From contig JARHVA010001174.1 of NCBI GenBank assembly GCA_037957365.1, forward strand, positions 1 through 64,000: 64,000 nucleotides of DNA, read 5' to 3'. The position numbers were made by a program, and so were the translations under genes. Source of the DNA: Torreya grandis (lineage: Eukaryota; Streptophyta; Pinopsida; Cupressales; Taxaceae). Shown here one piece after another: positions 26,517 to 39,861 of this stretch. Every line of letters begins with the position of its first letter. Position 1 is the stretch's first letter. The notes below the pieces were generated by a model, which was given only the letters and a program-made list of their open reading frames with translations, searched no databases and was not told the origin of the DNA.

Positions 26517-27680
26517 AATTATTGAATTGATTGTTTAGCTTTATATTCTTACTCGTATGGTTGAATGATTTGATTATTAAGCTTGTTCTACCTAAATGGT
26601 ATAATAGAATGAAAATTTTAATAGATATATAATTTATTATGAAATAAAAAAAATTAGATGATTGGATTTATAAAGTACATTTGATGGAATAAATGCATGA
26701 TTATAGACTTTCTTATTTGAGCATAAAATGTGATTGCTAGTAAGGAAATATTTAATTATGGTAATTATTGGTGTTAATAGTTATAATTATGAACCAATAT
26801 TGTATTAATGACCCTAAATAATTAGTGTGATGGATTCCACTCACTTAGTTAGTGCTACTAATGTGCAGATAAGGTGTAATCCTATTTATTAGTGTGTATG
26901 AAATTGATTAATCCTTATGATCAATAGTTATATGAAACTTTTAGCCAAAGTGTTTTTATAGTTAAACATTATCATTTCATCTATTTGATTTGTTTTACAT
27001 GTTTTGTATTATATCATGTTATAATGGGGTTTTTTATGATATACATCATTTATTAGTTACCTTACAACACACGGGTTCTAATTTGTCACTTTGGATTCTT
27101 GCATTGTCATTATCTATCCATCCATGAAGGGAAGGCCATTCCCTAGTCGGGAAATAATGTAGGGGATTGATGGTCCATATTTGGTGTGGAAAATATCTCA
27201 GATGATGCTCTCGCTCCCCTTAGTAGTATTACACTAAAGAGTACACTTGAAATTACTTATGGATATTACAAGTTCATTGAGGCTCACATGCTTTGTGGAG
27301 CTTTGTTATACCATTATATATTATTATTAAGACATTTATTATACTAAAATTTTAATTTTTATTCATATGTACTATTAAAATAGTTGGATGCAATATTTTA
27401 TCAATTATGGTTGAATTTTTAATAATACTTTTATGAAATAAATGTAGTTTTCATTTATGTATTCAACATTGTAATTATTCTTTATATTGATTTGATATTG
27501 TGATCATTAGCTAAATGGATTATCTATAGAGATTTTTTTGGTTAGCTAAAAATAATGTATTTATTTAAATATCACTCTATGTAGGTTTCATCATGATGGA
27601 ATTCATTTGTTGAATTTGTGTAATTATTTAGAAAAACAAATTAACCTATTCTAATAAAACCTAGTGTGGTTGTTACATTA

Positions 27681-27691
27681 TGGTATCAGAG
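27681..27691 (+). other. Primer binding site, initiator-Met tRNA type
   Basis: TGGTATCAGAG lies three bases after the 5' LTR end, the standard plant initiator-methionine tRNA complement. It fixes the element's orientation as plus. Confidence 0.9.
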
Positions 27692-28570
27692 TTGAGGTTC
27701 AAAATCTAGGATTTGATGAGCCCACTAAAGCAAGTATATTATATTATTAAGTAGGAATAATAATGGTTTGAAATATACCTATAGGTGAGGTTACTTCAAA
27801 TACCAATCCTCCAATGGATTCAAATTAGTTTACCATTGAGCAAGCTACAAAATTAGATCAGATCCTCATAACCATGCATGAAACTAGGGATTGAATCATA
27901 GCCTTAGAGCAAGAAGTGAATGGGAATGTTATGGAGAATGTTTAGAAATAACCTAAAGAGAATCTTGTTGAGTAGGAAAATATTAAAAATTAGATGCATG
28001 AGGAAGTGCCACAAGATGTGAGCTTGAGTAGTTATAGAGTTGGCAGAAGATATGAAAAAGGTGAATCCACCCAAGTTCTATGGGGCCATTTTGGGAGATA
28101 GAGTTGAAGCATGGTTGAAAAAGATGGATAAATATTTCAAGATTCAAAATTACTCTGAATTCACCAAATTATTTTGGGGATCATATCAGTTTACTGGTGA
28201 AGCAACAACTTAGTGGGTAAATAAGAAGCTTGAGATGAACCTCAAATCTGCCACCACCACTTAAGAATAGTTTGTGACATTGTTTAGGTCACAATGGTTT
28301 CCTTAGCTATAATTTTATCAGAAGTTGAATTTTTTTATAACTTTAAACAAGGAGACATTTTTGTGAATGAATATCAAGAACAATTCACCAAGCTACTAAA
28401 TTATGTCCCTTAGTATTAGGTGGATGAGAGGTTTCAAATTATGAAGTTCATTATGAGATTAAAACCCTAAATTGGTTGTGAGGTGGATGTCCATGGGCCA
28501 TCTATCATGGATCATGTATTTGAGAGGGAAATAAAGAAGGAATAGAATCTAAAATATCTTACTCCGGTTA
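27692..28570 (+). pseudogene. Outer gypsy gag, first tandem copy
   Basis: A gag frame with many stops. Recognisable parts are VNPPKFYG, AWLKKMDKYFKIQ, EQFVTLFRSQWFP and a closing LKYLTPVRAE. This order (Pro-Pro-Lys-Phe-x-Gly, Trp-Leu-x-x-Met-x-x-Tyr-Phe, then a Phe-x-x-x-Phe-x-x-x-Trp-Phe-Pro helix) is characteristic of chromovirus gag. It has no zinc finger of its own because the unit ends where the second copy starts. The copy also includes leader sequence just after the primer site. Confidence 0.75.
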
Positions 28571-29740
28571 GAGCTGAGGTTCAAACTATAGGACTTAATG
28601 TGTCTACAAATGTAAGTGTATTCTCCTATTAAGTAGGAAGAATAATGGTGTGTACTAGACCTATAGGTGAGGGTAATTCAAAAACCAACTCTCCCATGGA
28701 TCTAAATCAATTTGACATTGAGTAAGATATGAAGTTGGATTATATCCTCACAACCATTCATGAAACTAGGGACTAAATCATAGCCTTAGAGTAGGAAGTG
28801 TATGGGCATGTTAAGGAGAATGTTTAAGAAGAACCTAAAGAGCATCTTGATGATTTAGAAAATCCTTAAAAATAAAGGCATGAGGAAGTGACACAAGATG
28901 AAAGAGATTGAGTAGATATAGAGTTAGCACATGTTATGAAAAAGGTGAATCCACCCAAGTTTGATGGAACCATTTTGGGAGATGGAGATGAAGCATGGCT
29001 GATAGAGATGGATAAATATTTTAAGATTCAAAATTACTCTAAATTAACAAAATTAGTTTGGAGATAATATCATATTGATGGTGAAGTAATAACTTGGTGG
29101 GAAAATAATAAGATCAAGATGAACCTTGACTCTACCACAACCACCACTTGAGAATAGTTTGTGACATTGTTTAGGTCACAATGGCTTCCTCATCTCTATT
29201 CAATTAGAAGCTAATATATTATCATAACCTTAAACAATGAGACCTTTCTATGAATGAATACTTGGAGTAGTTCACTAAGCTCCTAAAGTATGTCCCTCAG
29301 TATCAGGTAGATGAGAGGTTTCAAATTAGAAAGTTCATTATGGGATTAAAACCCTAATTGGTTGTGAGGTGGATGTTCATGGGTCATCTACCATGAATAA
29401 AATCTTTGAGAAGGTAGTTAAGTAGGAATATAAGCTAAAATATCTTATTCAGGTTAGAGATAGGTTTAAGAAAAAGTTTGGAAGTTCTAAAATTATTTTC
29501 AAAACTACTAATTGGAAGAGGAGTGAACACTCCAAGAGCTAATTTAAGAACCAAAATTCTAAGTTAGATAGTAGCTCAAGAAAAAACAAACTTGGAAATG
29601 GTTTCAAGGGAAGTTTCAAGGGAAACCAATAGTTTGATAGGAAAATACCACTTGGAGTTTACTTCATTTTTAGAGGTGACCATTACGTTTAAGAGTGTAC
29701 TCAAGGTAAGTTAGATGGAAATAGTAAGGGTTATACTTCT
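28571..29740 (+). pseudogene. Outer gypsy gag, second tandem copy
   Basis: Repeats the first gag copy at an offset of about 882-884 bp, from the leader (gctgaggttcaaac) through VNPPKFDG, WLIEMDKYFKIQNYS, the FVTLFRSQW helix and VDERFQIRKFIMGLKP, to LKYLIQVRD. It then continues into a Ser/Lys-rich tail and a zinc-finger relic near 29660-29700 (FRGDHYV-stop-EC), in which the first two cysteines are replaced. The duplication joins at a short shared gttagag(c/a)t sequence. Several stops prevent translation. Confidence 0.75.
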
Positions 29741-29779
29741 CAACAAGGAACTTTTTAATAGTGAATTCATGTAGTTTTT

Positions 29780-30145
29780 GACAATTGTTAAGTTGAATTC
29801 CAAGATTCTCCTATTAAACTATCAGGTATTTTATTTGATCATCTAGTTTATATTTTGATTGACTATAGGGATATATAATGTTTTATTGCACCTAGAATGC
29901 TTAATAAGTTGTCTAAAAAATCTAGGATTATGGAAAATGCATGGTTAGTACAGTTTGGGAATGAGTCAAAAGTTAAAGTTGACAACTTATGTCTTGTGGA
30001 AGATAAGATCAGGTTGCCTAAATTCACTTCAATAGTGGATCTGTATGCTTCGCCATTGGGGTCATATAATGTGATCCTAGGAGTTAGTTGGCTTATAGAG
30101 CATAAAGATAAGGTTGATTTTTATTTGAAAAAGGTAGCATGTTAA
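29780..30145 (+). pseudogene. Outer gypsy aspartic protease region
   Basis: The open stretch 29897-30145 reads NKLSKKSRIMENAWLVQFGN and ends SYNVILGVSWLIEHK. The last motif (x-x-x-ILG-x-x-WL) is the conserved C-terminal part of Ty3/gypsy pepsin-like proteases. Upstream, where the Asp-Ser/Thr-Gly site would be, the frame reads GILFDHLVYILID and has lost the catalytic triad pattern. It follows gag and precedes RT, as expected. Confidence 0.65.
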
Positions 30146-30299
30146 AATGATTTTTGAAATCAAACACAACTTTAGGGTGAGAAAAGAGAATTGAAGCGTA
30201 GACAAATTTCTACAATTTATCTCAAGAAGTCTCAGAGAAAAGGATGTTAAACATTTATCATTAAAATAAATGAGATGGAGTAATCTAAATGACCATCCA

Positions 30300-31260
30300 T
30301 CGAGGATTATATTTTTATTAGGAACTTGAAGGATGTGTTTCCAAAGGAATTACCTTGATTACCACCCAAACATGAGTTTGATTTCACAATAGACATCATA
30401 ACTAGATTTGAACTACAATCCAAGGCATCATACAAGGTGAAAACTATTGAATTAGTTGAGATGAAAGATTAAATTTAGGAGTTGCTATTGAAAGGGTTAA
30501 TTTAACAAGGTGTGTTACCATGAGTTACACTAGTGGCATTCATCAAGAAGAAGGATGGTGCTTTTTGTCTATGTATTGATTATAAAATGTTGAAAAAGGC
30601 AAAAATCAAGAATAGGAATCCATTACCTTGTATTGATGATCTCTTTGATCAAATATGAGGGGAGCCATAATTTCTAATATTGATCTTAGAGCAAGGTATC
30701 ATTAGTTGATAATTCAAGATGAGGATATTTTAAAAATAACATTTAGAACTTAATATAGGCACTATGAGTTCATAATGTTACCTTTCAGGTTAACAAATGC
30801 TCCACCAACATTTATGAATCTCATGAATAGTGTGTTCAAGGATTATCTAGACTGCTTTGTGTTGATTTTTTTAGATGACATCCTCATTAATTATAAGTAT
30901 GAGGAAGAACATCTTCAACATATAAAATTAGTTTTATAGTGGTTAAAAAAGAACAACTTGTATGGTAAGTTGTCCAAGTGTGCATTTTTATAGAATAAAG
31001 TGTAATATTTAGGACACATTATCTCTATAAATAGAATTTTGATATATCTAGAGAAAATAAGAGTCATAATGAAAATTTTGGTGCCTAAAAATGTGCATGA
31101 GGTGAAGATTTTTATGGGTTTAGCAAGGTATTACATGAACTTTGTTCTAAATTTCTCAAAGATAGCTAACCCAATCACCTCTCTTCTTTAGAGGAATCAA
31201 AGTTTTGTTTGGTTAGATAAGTGAAAAAGAGCCTTTCAAGAGTTGAAAATGAGACTTACT
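30300..31260 (+). pseudogene. Outer gypsy reverse transcriptase
   Basis: Starts with DVFPKELP (30330) and PPKHEFDFTIDI. The fingers/palm motif reads [20 protein letters not shown], followed by [15 protein letters not shown]. The catalytic box is FLDDIL at 30871-30885, in place of the more common YLDDIL or FIDDIL, with both aspartates intact. After it come EEHLQHIKLVL, LSKCAFL and LGHIIS, then a thumb with VKIFMGLARYYMNFV. At least ten stops and several frameshifts are visible. The motif order and spacing are those of Ty3/gypsy RT. Confidence 0.85.
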
Positions 31261-31279
31261 TTGGTACATATGCTAAGAG

Positions 31280-31650
31280 ATTCCTAATACTAATAGTTAG
31301 TTCTTAGTAATCATAGATGCATCTAGGAATGGAATTGAAAGAGTTATTATACAAGATGGTTTAGTTATAACATACGAGTCTAGAAAATTGAACCCTTATG
31401 AGGTAAATTATGCCCCTTATGATATGGAACTTGTTATAATAGTGCAAGACTTACAAGTTTAGAGGTATTATCTATTAGAGAAACCATTTGAGCTCAAGAC
31501 TAACAACTTGGGACTCAAGTATATATTTACCCAACTGAACCTAAATGCACATCATAGACATTAGTTAGAACTCTTATCTGATTATGATTTTGATATTAAC
31601 TATACCAAGAGAAAGGAAAATACAGTTGTAGATGTCCGAAGTCATAAAAG
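31280..31650 (+). pseudogene. Outer gypsy RNase H
   Basis: FLVIIDASRNGIERVIIQ is the first catalytic block (Asp of IDAS near 31314). Then come SRKLNPYEVNYAPYDMELV (the SRKL...E-x-NY...E-x-E-L block) and RYYLLEKPFELKTN with H-R-x-x-L-E-L-LSDYDFDI. This is a single RNase H domain as in chromoviruses. A few stops remain, for example in QDLQV-stop-RYY. Confidence 0.8.
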
Positions 31651-31859
31651 GTACATAACAACCTTGGCTACTATTAGGAGTAATTTTTGTGATAAAATAA
31701 TTAAATTATTGTCAAGAGATTAATTCTATGAGTAGGTCAAGAAAGTGTTATCAAATAATGCTTAGAATCCCAATTATAAAGGATTCAAGTTGGAGAGTGA
31801 TAGTATTTTGAAGTATAGTGGTAGGATATATGTGCTTGATAGAGAGAACTTGAGGAAAA

Positions 31860-32600
31860 AAGTGCTAAATGAAGTGAAAAATGCCCCATATTCAATATGT
31901 ATTGGTGTAATTAAGCTCATGGATGAGCTAAGACCTCTCTATTAATAGAAAAGGATCAAGAAAGATGCAATAGATTTTGTGTCTCATTGTTTGGAATGTC
32001 AAAATGTGAAAGCTAAACATTGCATCCAATAGGGTTGATATATCCTCATGATATACTAGAATAGAAGTGTCAGGTGATTAGTATGGACTTTTCCCAAGGT
32101 TTAACATTATCATGGAACCATCATTATATGATCTTGGTTGTAGTTAACAAACTAACCAAGGTATATCACTTCATACTAGGCAATTTGACACATGATGCAC
32201 ATATGCTTGTAAAGATATTCATGAAAGAGGTATACTGATTACATGGATTTTTAGAAAAGATCATTTTTTATTGAGATTTGAGAATGACATATATATTGGT
32301 TGACTTTGAATTCAAATCTAGGTATGTAGTTAAATTTTAGTTCTGCATATCACCTAAAAATAGATGGATAGACAAAGAGAGTTAACCAAGTTTTAGAGTA
32401 TCTCCTTTATATGTATTGCATGAATCAATAATACAAGTGGGAGGAATAAATTCCATTGGTTGAGTTTTCAATAACAACTCATACAAATCAACATTGAAAA
32501 TGGCTCTATTTGAGGCATTATATGGAAGGAGGTGTAGAACACCAATTAGTTGGGACAAGGTATTCTTTGGACCTGAAATGCTTGTGGAAATGGAAGACTA
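31860..32600 (+). pseudogene. Outer gypsy integrase
   Basis: The zinc-binding part ends HCLECQNVKAKH near 31985-32025, after a damaged His region. The core begins VISMDFSQGL near 32075, giving the first Asp. LVVVNKLTKVYHF follows, and a YGRRCRTPISWDKV motif near 32520-32560 marks the end of the core. The middle Asp and the Glu helix are obscured by frameshifts. The YGR(R/K)CR(S/T)P motif is typical of Ty3/gypsy integrase. Confidence 0.8.
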
Positions 32601-32879
32601 AGTTAGATCAATTAGCTAGAAGTTGGCCGAGGCCAATGATAGAAAAAAAGTTATGTTGATCTAAAGATTACAATAAGGTAGTTTTATGTTGGTGGTAAAT
32701 TATTTATACAGGTTAAGCCTCAAAAAATCTTGATTAAGTTTGAGAAAATAGTGAAGCTTTCACCATGAAATGTATGACCCTTCGAGGTTATGGAAGTGAT
32801 CAATTCTATAGTGTATAGGCTTGAATTTCCACTAGCTCTATCTCTTTTACATAATATTTTCCATGTGTCCTATCTTAAA

Positions 32880-33110
32880 AGTATGTTTCTAATCCTTCAC
32901 ATGTTTTAGATTGGAATGCTTTTTAGGTTCTAAATCTTGAGGTGGTCACAATAGATCCAATCAAAATAATTGAGATTTGCAAATTTAGTTTGAGTAATAA
33001 AGAAATGTCACAGTGTAAGGTCCAGTGGGACCAATATTCTAAAAATAGTGCCACTTGGGAGGATTACGATGATTTTTACAGGCTATTTTCAAATTTGTTT
33101 ACTTAATATG
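32880..33110 (+). pseudogene. Outer gypsy chromodomain-like tail
   Basis: After the integrase tail, the frame reads LEVVTIDPIKIIEI and then CKVQWDQYSKNSATWEDYDD followed by FYRLFSNLF. The V-x-W...ATWE(D/E)...F sequence is the characteristic second half of the chromodomains that end chromovirus polyproteins. The first aromatic residue of the cage is not obvious. A stop follows at once, about 70 bp before the purine tract. Confidence 0.7.
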
Positions 33111-33180
33111 TTACTAGATATTATTTTATTTTTTGTTGAATTTATGTTGAAATAAGTGTCATTATGATGGTGACCAACTT

Positions 33181-33192
33181 TAGGGGGAAGGA
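33181..33192 (+). other. Outer gypsy polypurine tract
   Basis: tagggggaagga immediately before the 3' LTR start TGTCACATC at 33193. Confidence 0.85.
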
Positions 33193-35972
33193 TGTCACAT
33201 CTCAATTTCCCCTCTAGACCTAATAAACTATTGATTAGTGGATTTTATGGTTATTATTTGGTTAATTACTATTTAGGTTAAGTTAGATTTCATATGCTAA
33301 TTTATGGATAGTTATATGTAGCTTATTTACATGATTGTTAACTATTGAGTTAGCTATACTTATATACTATGTACATGATGATCACGTTTATTTTATTAAT
33401 AAAATATATTATGAATTTTATATTATTTCAAGCTAACTACCTTTCTTTTTTTGAGGTGGATGTAGGATACATCCATTCTTTAGATTGTGATGAAGGGAGG
33501 GCATCATCAGAGAGGGTAGCATAGATGGATGTTTTAGGGGATGACATATTGAAGAATAGGAACCTACACACACCACAATAGTTAGAATATGCTTTTATAT
33601 TCATTTATTGATTTAGTAGATGATAGTTGCTTTCATTTGTGATCTTGTTTATTGTATGGTTGTGTGTTTTTGGATTTGAATATGCTTACTTTAGGTTCAT
33701 ACTATATTTTGGTTATATTGTCTAAATTAGCTTACTTCACATGATGATGTTATTATAACGTGTGTGATGGATCTCAAATTATCTTTGTTGCTACTTTCAT
33801 ATATGGGTGAATACTTATATTAACAGTGTTGTGTTTATAATAAATACATTATTATATGAAATGGGACTTAATATATGAGTATTGGTTTATTTATAAATAG
33901 AATAGTTAGCAAAGTGTGTTTAAAAGTTGAATTGGACATAATTACATTGACCATATAGATTTACTAGGCAAGGGTTAAATTATTTTGACATGGTCATTGT
34001 GATAGTAGTTATAATATAAGTTGACATGATTTTGTATTAAATCAATATTATATTGGATTTTCATTGTTTAATGATTATTGGGGACACCATTGTGTTTGGT
34101 AAATCTTATAGTGTAGTTGATGTTTTATTAAATAAACTTTGTGCTAAGTTAGCATTATTATTAAAATCATCATGTTTGAATGGATTTTGGAAATTGATGG
34201 TAATTTTAAAGGATAGTTTTATTTGGAATGATCTTGAATTAGGGTTAATGGTGATGACTTGGGTATTCAAGAACCATGCAAAATAAACAATGTAGTTTGA
34301 TTTGCATGGACTTTCTTCACTGAGCTCACTTTCAATTAGTGGGAGAAATTTTAGAGGTTTATTAGCATGTAGGAGAATATAATGGAAAAAAGAGAATGCT
34401 TAGGGGGACATGTCATAAGAGTAGGAAAAAGGAGAAAGGAAAAAGAAAGGGTTCAAGGAAAAATTATAGGGAATGATATACCAGTTGGTCATAGTTGTAC
34501 ATCATATACTAGGTTGGTCTATCAATTTTTATTCATATTGGCTTTGTATGAATTAAATAACTGAGATTTTGTTAAGGGTTTTAGTTTTATTATTGTTTTG
34601 AAAATGATTATAAACCAGGGAATATGCCTAGTACTATAGATAACTCGACCATCCATAGAACCAAACATATAACCCATCGAACCCTAGGTTTTGGTTTGAA
34701 AACTAAATTTAATTACCATAAAATATTAATTTAAGTAAACTCTAGTATGAGGTGAAACATTTTATGTATTATGTGAAAATTATAAGCTATGGAAATTATA
34801 ATGAGGAAATTTCTATATATTTTAGTGGGTCAAATTTAAACCCTAGGTAAATAAAAGGGATAAGTGATTGTTAGTTGTGTGTATTTATTTTGACCTAGGT
34901 GAAGGCTCGACTGGGTATGTAGGGATTAACTCAATCTTAAAACTTGTATTTAGTCATCCTCTTCTCTATATAATCTATCGACTGGGTTATTTAATTTAAA
35001 AACTCAATGTTTAATAAAAATAGAGTCTAGCCGCTCTATTTTATATGCCATTGTTTAGTTTATTGAAATGATGATTTGGTTCAAATTTTTAAACCTTTAT
35101 AGGGCATGACTTGTGTATAGGGTTATAGTTGTTTAGGCAGTGATAAAACAAGTTTTGTTTGTTTCATTTTTAAAGTTTGTATATAGGGAAGACTAGAATC
35201 ATATAAATATACATGGGCCTATTCATAAATCCTTCAGGTCTTTATTAAGATGATTCAAGGATATGAATATGTCAATGTATATTTATAGGTTATACTCAGG
35301 CTAGGATATTAAACATAAATAAATCACTATGTTCTTACTAAGTTTGAACCATAAAGGAAGATTTTAAGTTGAATGGATATTTTTTATGGTTATACCATGA
35401 GTTTTCAATTATATATAATGAAGGATTGGATTTATTGTAAATATATCATGGTTACTCTGCCATATATATTTTTATTTATAAAATTAAATGATTTTCTTAT
35501 AAACTATTGGAATATAAGCTTAATCACATTTTAGTTCTATTTATAAAAGTACGTGGTTGTTTCAAGTCATGACTATGTAATTTTGTAGTATATCTTCCAA
35601 TAATGAAATTTACCTATATTATTAAGATGAGGTTGAGTGTGGTTTCAATTGTATGAAATATAGGGAAACTCAGTGTGGATTTGTGTTCATTAGAACTTAG
35701 TCATAGTTGTATAAGTTAGAATTCAATCTTTATTAGTTATTAGAAACTTAGTAACATGGGTGAGTGATTGACTATGCATATATATATATATATATATATG
35801 TGATACTTGTTATTTCAATTAAGGTATACCATAGTTAATATGCATATTCAGATGAACAAATAATTATGTTATTGTTATGGCAAGGCATTTAAAAAAATTG
35901 TATTTATAGACATTTAAATATATACATTCATGATACTCCTAAATTAATAATACAACACTTTTCCAATTATGA

Positions 35973-36084
<112 letters not shown>

Positions 36085-36961
36085 TGATGGTTATACATGT
36101 CATAAGCATTATCAAAAAGTTGTAAATGCTTGTTTATTTATAGATAGGTAAATTAAGTAATTTAGGGGCTTCTAATTGAAGCATTGAAAATATTTAGCTC
36201 TATCTATTTTTGCATTGTCTAGTTTTTATGAGTAGTTTATATAATGCAAATAGAAACAAAATTAAACGGTTGTTGAATGAGATATTAATTATTGAATTGA
36301 TTATCTAGATTTATATTCTTACTTATATGGTTGAGTGATTTTTATTGTTAAGCTTCTTCTAACCGAATGGTATAACATAATGAAAATCTGAATAGATATA
36401 TAATTTTATTGTGAAATAAATAAACTAGATGATTGGATTTATAATGCTTCATTTGACAGATTAAATTCATTATTATAGGACTTCATTATTTTAGCATAAA
36501 ATGTGATTGCTATTAATAAAAAATTTAATTATGGGAATTGCTGGTTTTAATAGTTATAATTATGAACCAATCTTGCATTAATGAATCTAAATAAGCAGTG
36601 TGATGGATTCCACTCACATAATTAGTGCCACTAATATGCAGATAAATGTAATCTGATTGAGTGATGTGTATGAAATTGACTAATACTTGTGATCAATAAC
36701 TCTATGAAAACATTGGCCAGAGTAGTGTTTATAGTTAAACATTGTCATTTCATTTGTTTAATTTAGTTTACATGTTTTGTATGCTATCATGTTATAATGG
36801 GTTTATTTATGATATACATCATGTATTAGTTGTCTTATAGCACATAGGTTCTAGTTTTTCACTCTAGATTCCCATAATTATCTATCCATATGTGAAGGGA
36901 GGGCCATTCCCTGGCTAGGAGATTGTGAGGGGGATCCATGATCTATGGTTGGTTTGTAAAA

Positions 36962-39376
36962 GTGATGCAGGAGCATCAAGTTAAAAGATGTCAAATTTTG
37001 TGTTTTGGTCATTAGTGGTCAAAATTTGGTCAATGTTGGGTGTTAATGTGTGTAGAGAAACATTTTAAGGTCAAATTCATGTATATGAGGTCATTTGGAG
37101 TCCTTAGGAGTCATAGGTCAAGTTTTGAAGGTGTTTGGAAATTTCCCTCCAAAACTAAAAATTTGAAAATCCAAATGTTGTAAAAAGGTTAAGAGGGCCA
37201 AATACATGTATTGAAGTGTTTAGATGAGTAAATTTGGTTTTAGGGGTCATTAAAAGTCATGAGACAAATGTTTAAATACATTTCATGTCTAGACTCTAAG
37301 ACAAGTTGATTGTACAAATGAAAAATCATCTTGGAACATTGGGGTAGTTATGGTAAGGTGGTTGGATGTAACTTCCAAGAATAATCTACATTTAAATGGA
37401 GGAAAATAAGTCATTTTAGGTAAGGATGGTGCATAATATAGGGAGAAGGTCTCCAATAAAAAGGATTAGGGGTTTGAAAGTGTGTGTATATAAATACTCC
37501 TCATGGAAGTTGATAAAGTTCAGATTTTGTGCTACAAAGGAATGTTGTTATTATTCAATGAATAAAGAAACTTTTTATTATGGTATTTCACTTCCTTTGG
37601 ATGATTATATGATGATTTTAATGATGGAATTCCATGTTATTCTTTGAGATTGTATGTAGGTGTGTGTTTGTATGATTGGAAGGGGATTACAATCCATAAT
37701 AAGAGATTTGAGTATTTGTTTTAGATGAATGAAATCAAGATATTATGTCATTTTATTCAAATATTTTAGAGTTAATATATACCCATTTGTGGCTAAACTA
37801 GTACTTCATAGTGGAAAAAACTTAGGAAGAAACCCCTACTCATATTTAAGTTAGGGTAAGGCATCTAAGTTTTATCAATGTTTCCAAGAACATAATATAT
37901 GGTTATGCATGAGAAGGTGTTTTTTATATTGGTTGGTTATATACATTGATGTTAAAAATTTATTTTCTAGATTAAGGTGGTTAACCCTGTGGAGAGGAGT
38001 AAATCTTTGATGTTTTAAGTAAACCCTATTACATACACAAGAACCCCTGTGAATTAAGGTGATTTTGTTTTAGGAGGATCCAAATCAAGGTGAATAGAGT
38101 AATTTTAAGCCTTATATTGATAGATAAGGGTTAGATGAGAAGGGGTGTAATGTATATTATTATCACATTTTTAACCCATAATTAAAATTAGGAAAAATAA
38201 CATAGATATGCACAAACTTACCCTGTGTACATAGTCTAAGCATAAAGGGAGTGTAAAGAACCAATGAAGATGAAGGGATTTAAACTAAGGTGATTAATAG
38301 GACATATAAAGGTGGATGAACCTTGTGTTATAATATAGGTAGATTTAAAATATAATGAGTGAGATTTGAATGTGGAAACCCTGTTATAACAGTGTGTACC
38401 CTGTTTTGCATAAACAGTCCAAATGAAAGAAGTGTTTGAATCATAAGGGAAGGAATAAATAGGTTTTTTGGAGTTGGAATAACATTGGAGAAGTACGAAT
38501 AATGAATAATAGACCCTTTTTAATACCTTTAACCCATTTTGAGTGTAAATTGTTAGCCATAACCCATATATAGTCAAGAAAACATACACAATTAACTGTA
38601 ATTTGATTGTTGTAGCCATGTAATGGATTGTATAAGAGATATAGCATATTGGGAGAGTTAGAAGAGGTGAATATAGATCTGAATTTTTTTATTTTATCTC
38701 TTGAAATTATATATAACTCAAGATATTGGTTTGTTTTGGCTCACGAGTCTAGAAACATGCAAGAAACCCTAGATCTAGGGTTTGGGTCATTTAGAGAGAT
38801 GTGAACATCAGGATGAGATAAAAATTTGTAATCCTACTTGTTTTAGGGTGAAAATAGTGATTCAATTGATTTTGGTTTTCAAGAGTATGAACTAACATGG
38901 TTTTGAGGATTGTGGTGTTGGAATAAGCCTAAAAGAGGGTTATTTTGCAAAGGAAGTGTTAGAAATAAATGGATTCTACGTATGAAACTTTACCCACAGC
39001 TTAGGGGGTATAAATTAGGTTTATAAATTTAATTTAATCCTAGGGAAAGATTATATACTGATGAAATAAATATAAATTGCTTAAAGAAGGCTACTAGTCT
39101 TGTCTAGACATTGTGAACCTTATGTAAAGGATTGGGAAGACTTGTATGAGGCAGGTAATGATTTGTGAGCCATAGAGAAGAAATTAAAGGTATAAATAAA
39201 TTAATTGAAGATTAAAAGGAAAAAATTCATATTCAAAGAGACTAATAAGATCCTAAGGAGTTGAAATATTGAACTAGAGATGCAATCTTGAAGGCCAAAT
39301 CGAAAAATTCCATATGACCAATTGGATTGAGACCCAGTTAATGATGTTAGTGATGACTTCTCACCACACCTCTACA
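36962..39376 (+). mobile_element. 2.4-kb insertion, possible solo LTR
   Basis: This block interrupts the outer 3' LTR; the 5' LTR reads straight through at the same place (near 27190). taaaa flanks both sides (36957-36961 and 39377-39381). The block begins gTGATGCAGGAGCATC and ends CTCTACA, so a TG...CA LTR is plausible. I see no primer site, purine tract or retroviral domain, and the frames at 37426-37647 (plus) and 38236-38619 (minus) resemble nothing known. Its first bases resemble the LTR start near 62405 (ATGCAGGAGCATC), which suggests a solo LTR of a related family. Confidence 0.65.
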
Positions 39377-39861
39377 TAAAAAATCACTTGGATGATGATC
39401 TCCCTCCCCTTAGGATTACTACACCAGAGACTACACTTAAGATTACTTATAGATATTATGAGTTCATTGAGACTCACATGCTTTATAGAGCTTTGTATCA
39501 TTGTGTATTATTATTAAGATATTTATTATGACAAAATTATACTTTTTATTCGTATGTACCATTAAAATAGTTGGTTGTAATATTGTATCAGTTGTGGCTG
39601 AATTTGTAATAGTACTTTTATGAAATAAAGGCAATCTTCATTTATGTATTTGACATTGTAACTGTTCTTGATATTGATTTGATATTGTGATCATTAGCTA
39701 AATGGATTAGCTATATAAATTTTTTTGGTTAGATGAAACTAATGCATTTAGTTAATGATAAATTTATATAGGTTTCATCATGATGGAATCTATTGGTTAA
39801 ATTTGTGTAATTGTTTAAAAAAAATCACCCTATTCTTCTACAACCCAGTGGGGTTGTTACA

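Larger units (their letters stand above)
12786..27677 (+). repeat. Outer gypsy 5' LTR, interrupted
   Basis: Starts TGTCACATC and ends GTTGTTACA three bases before the primer site. It is collinear with the 3' LTR through long shared blocks, for example the sequence after tctagacctaata at the left end and the gaagggaaggccattccct block near 27125. The inserted element and one target duplication (15918-26516) must be removed to align it, leaving about 4293 bp. The LTR is very long for the family. No ORF of note. Confidence 0.8.

Noticed and set aside
38236..38619. 127-codon minus-strand frame
   Set aside because: Lies in the 2.4-kb insertion; no domain, composition like random AT-rich sequence.
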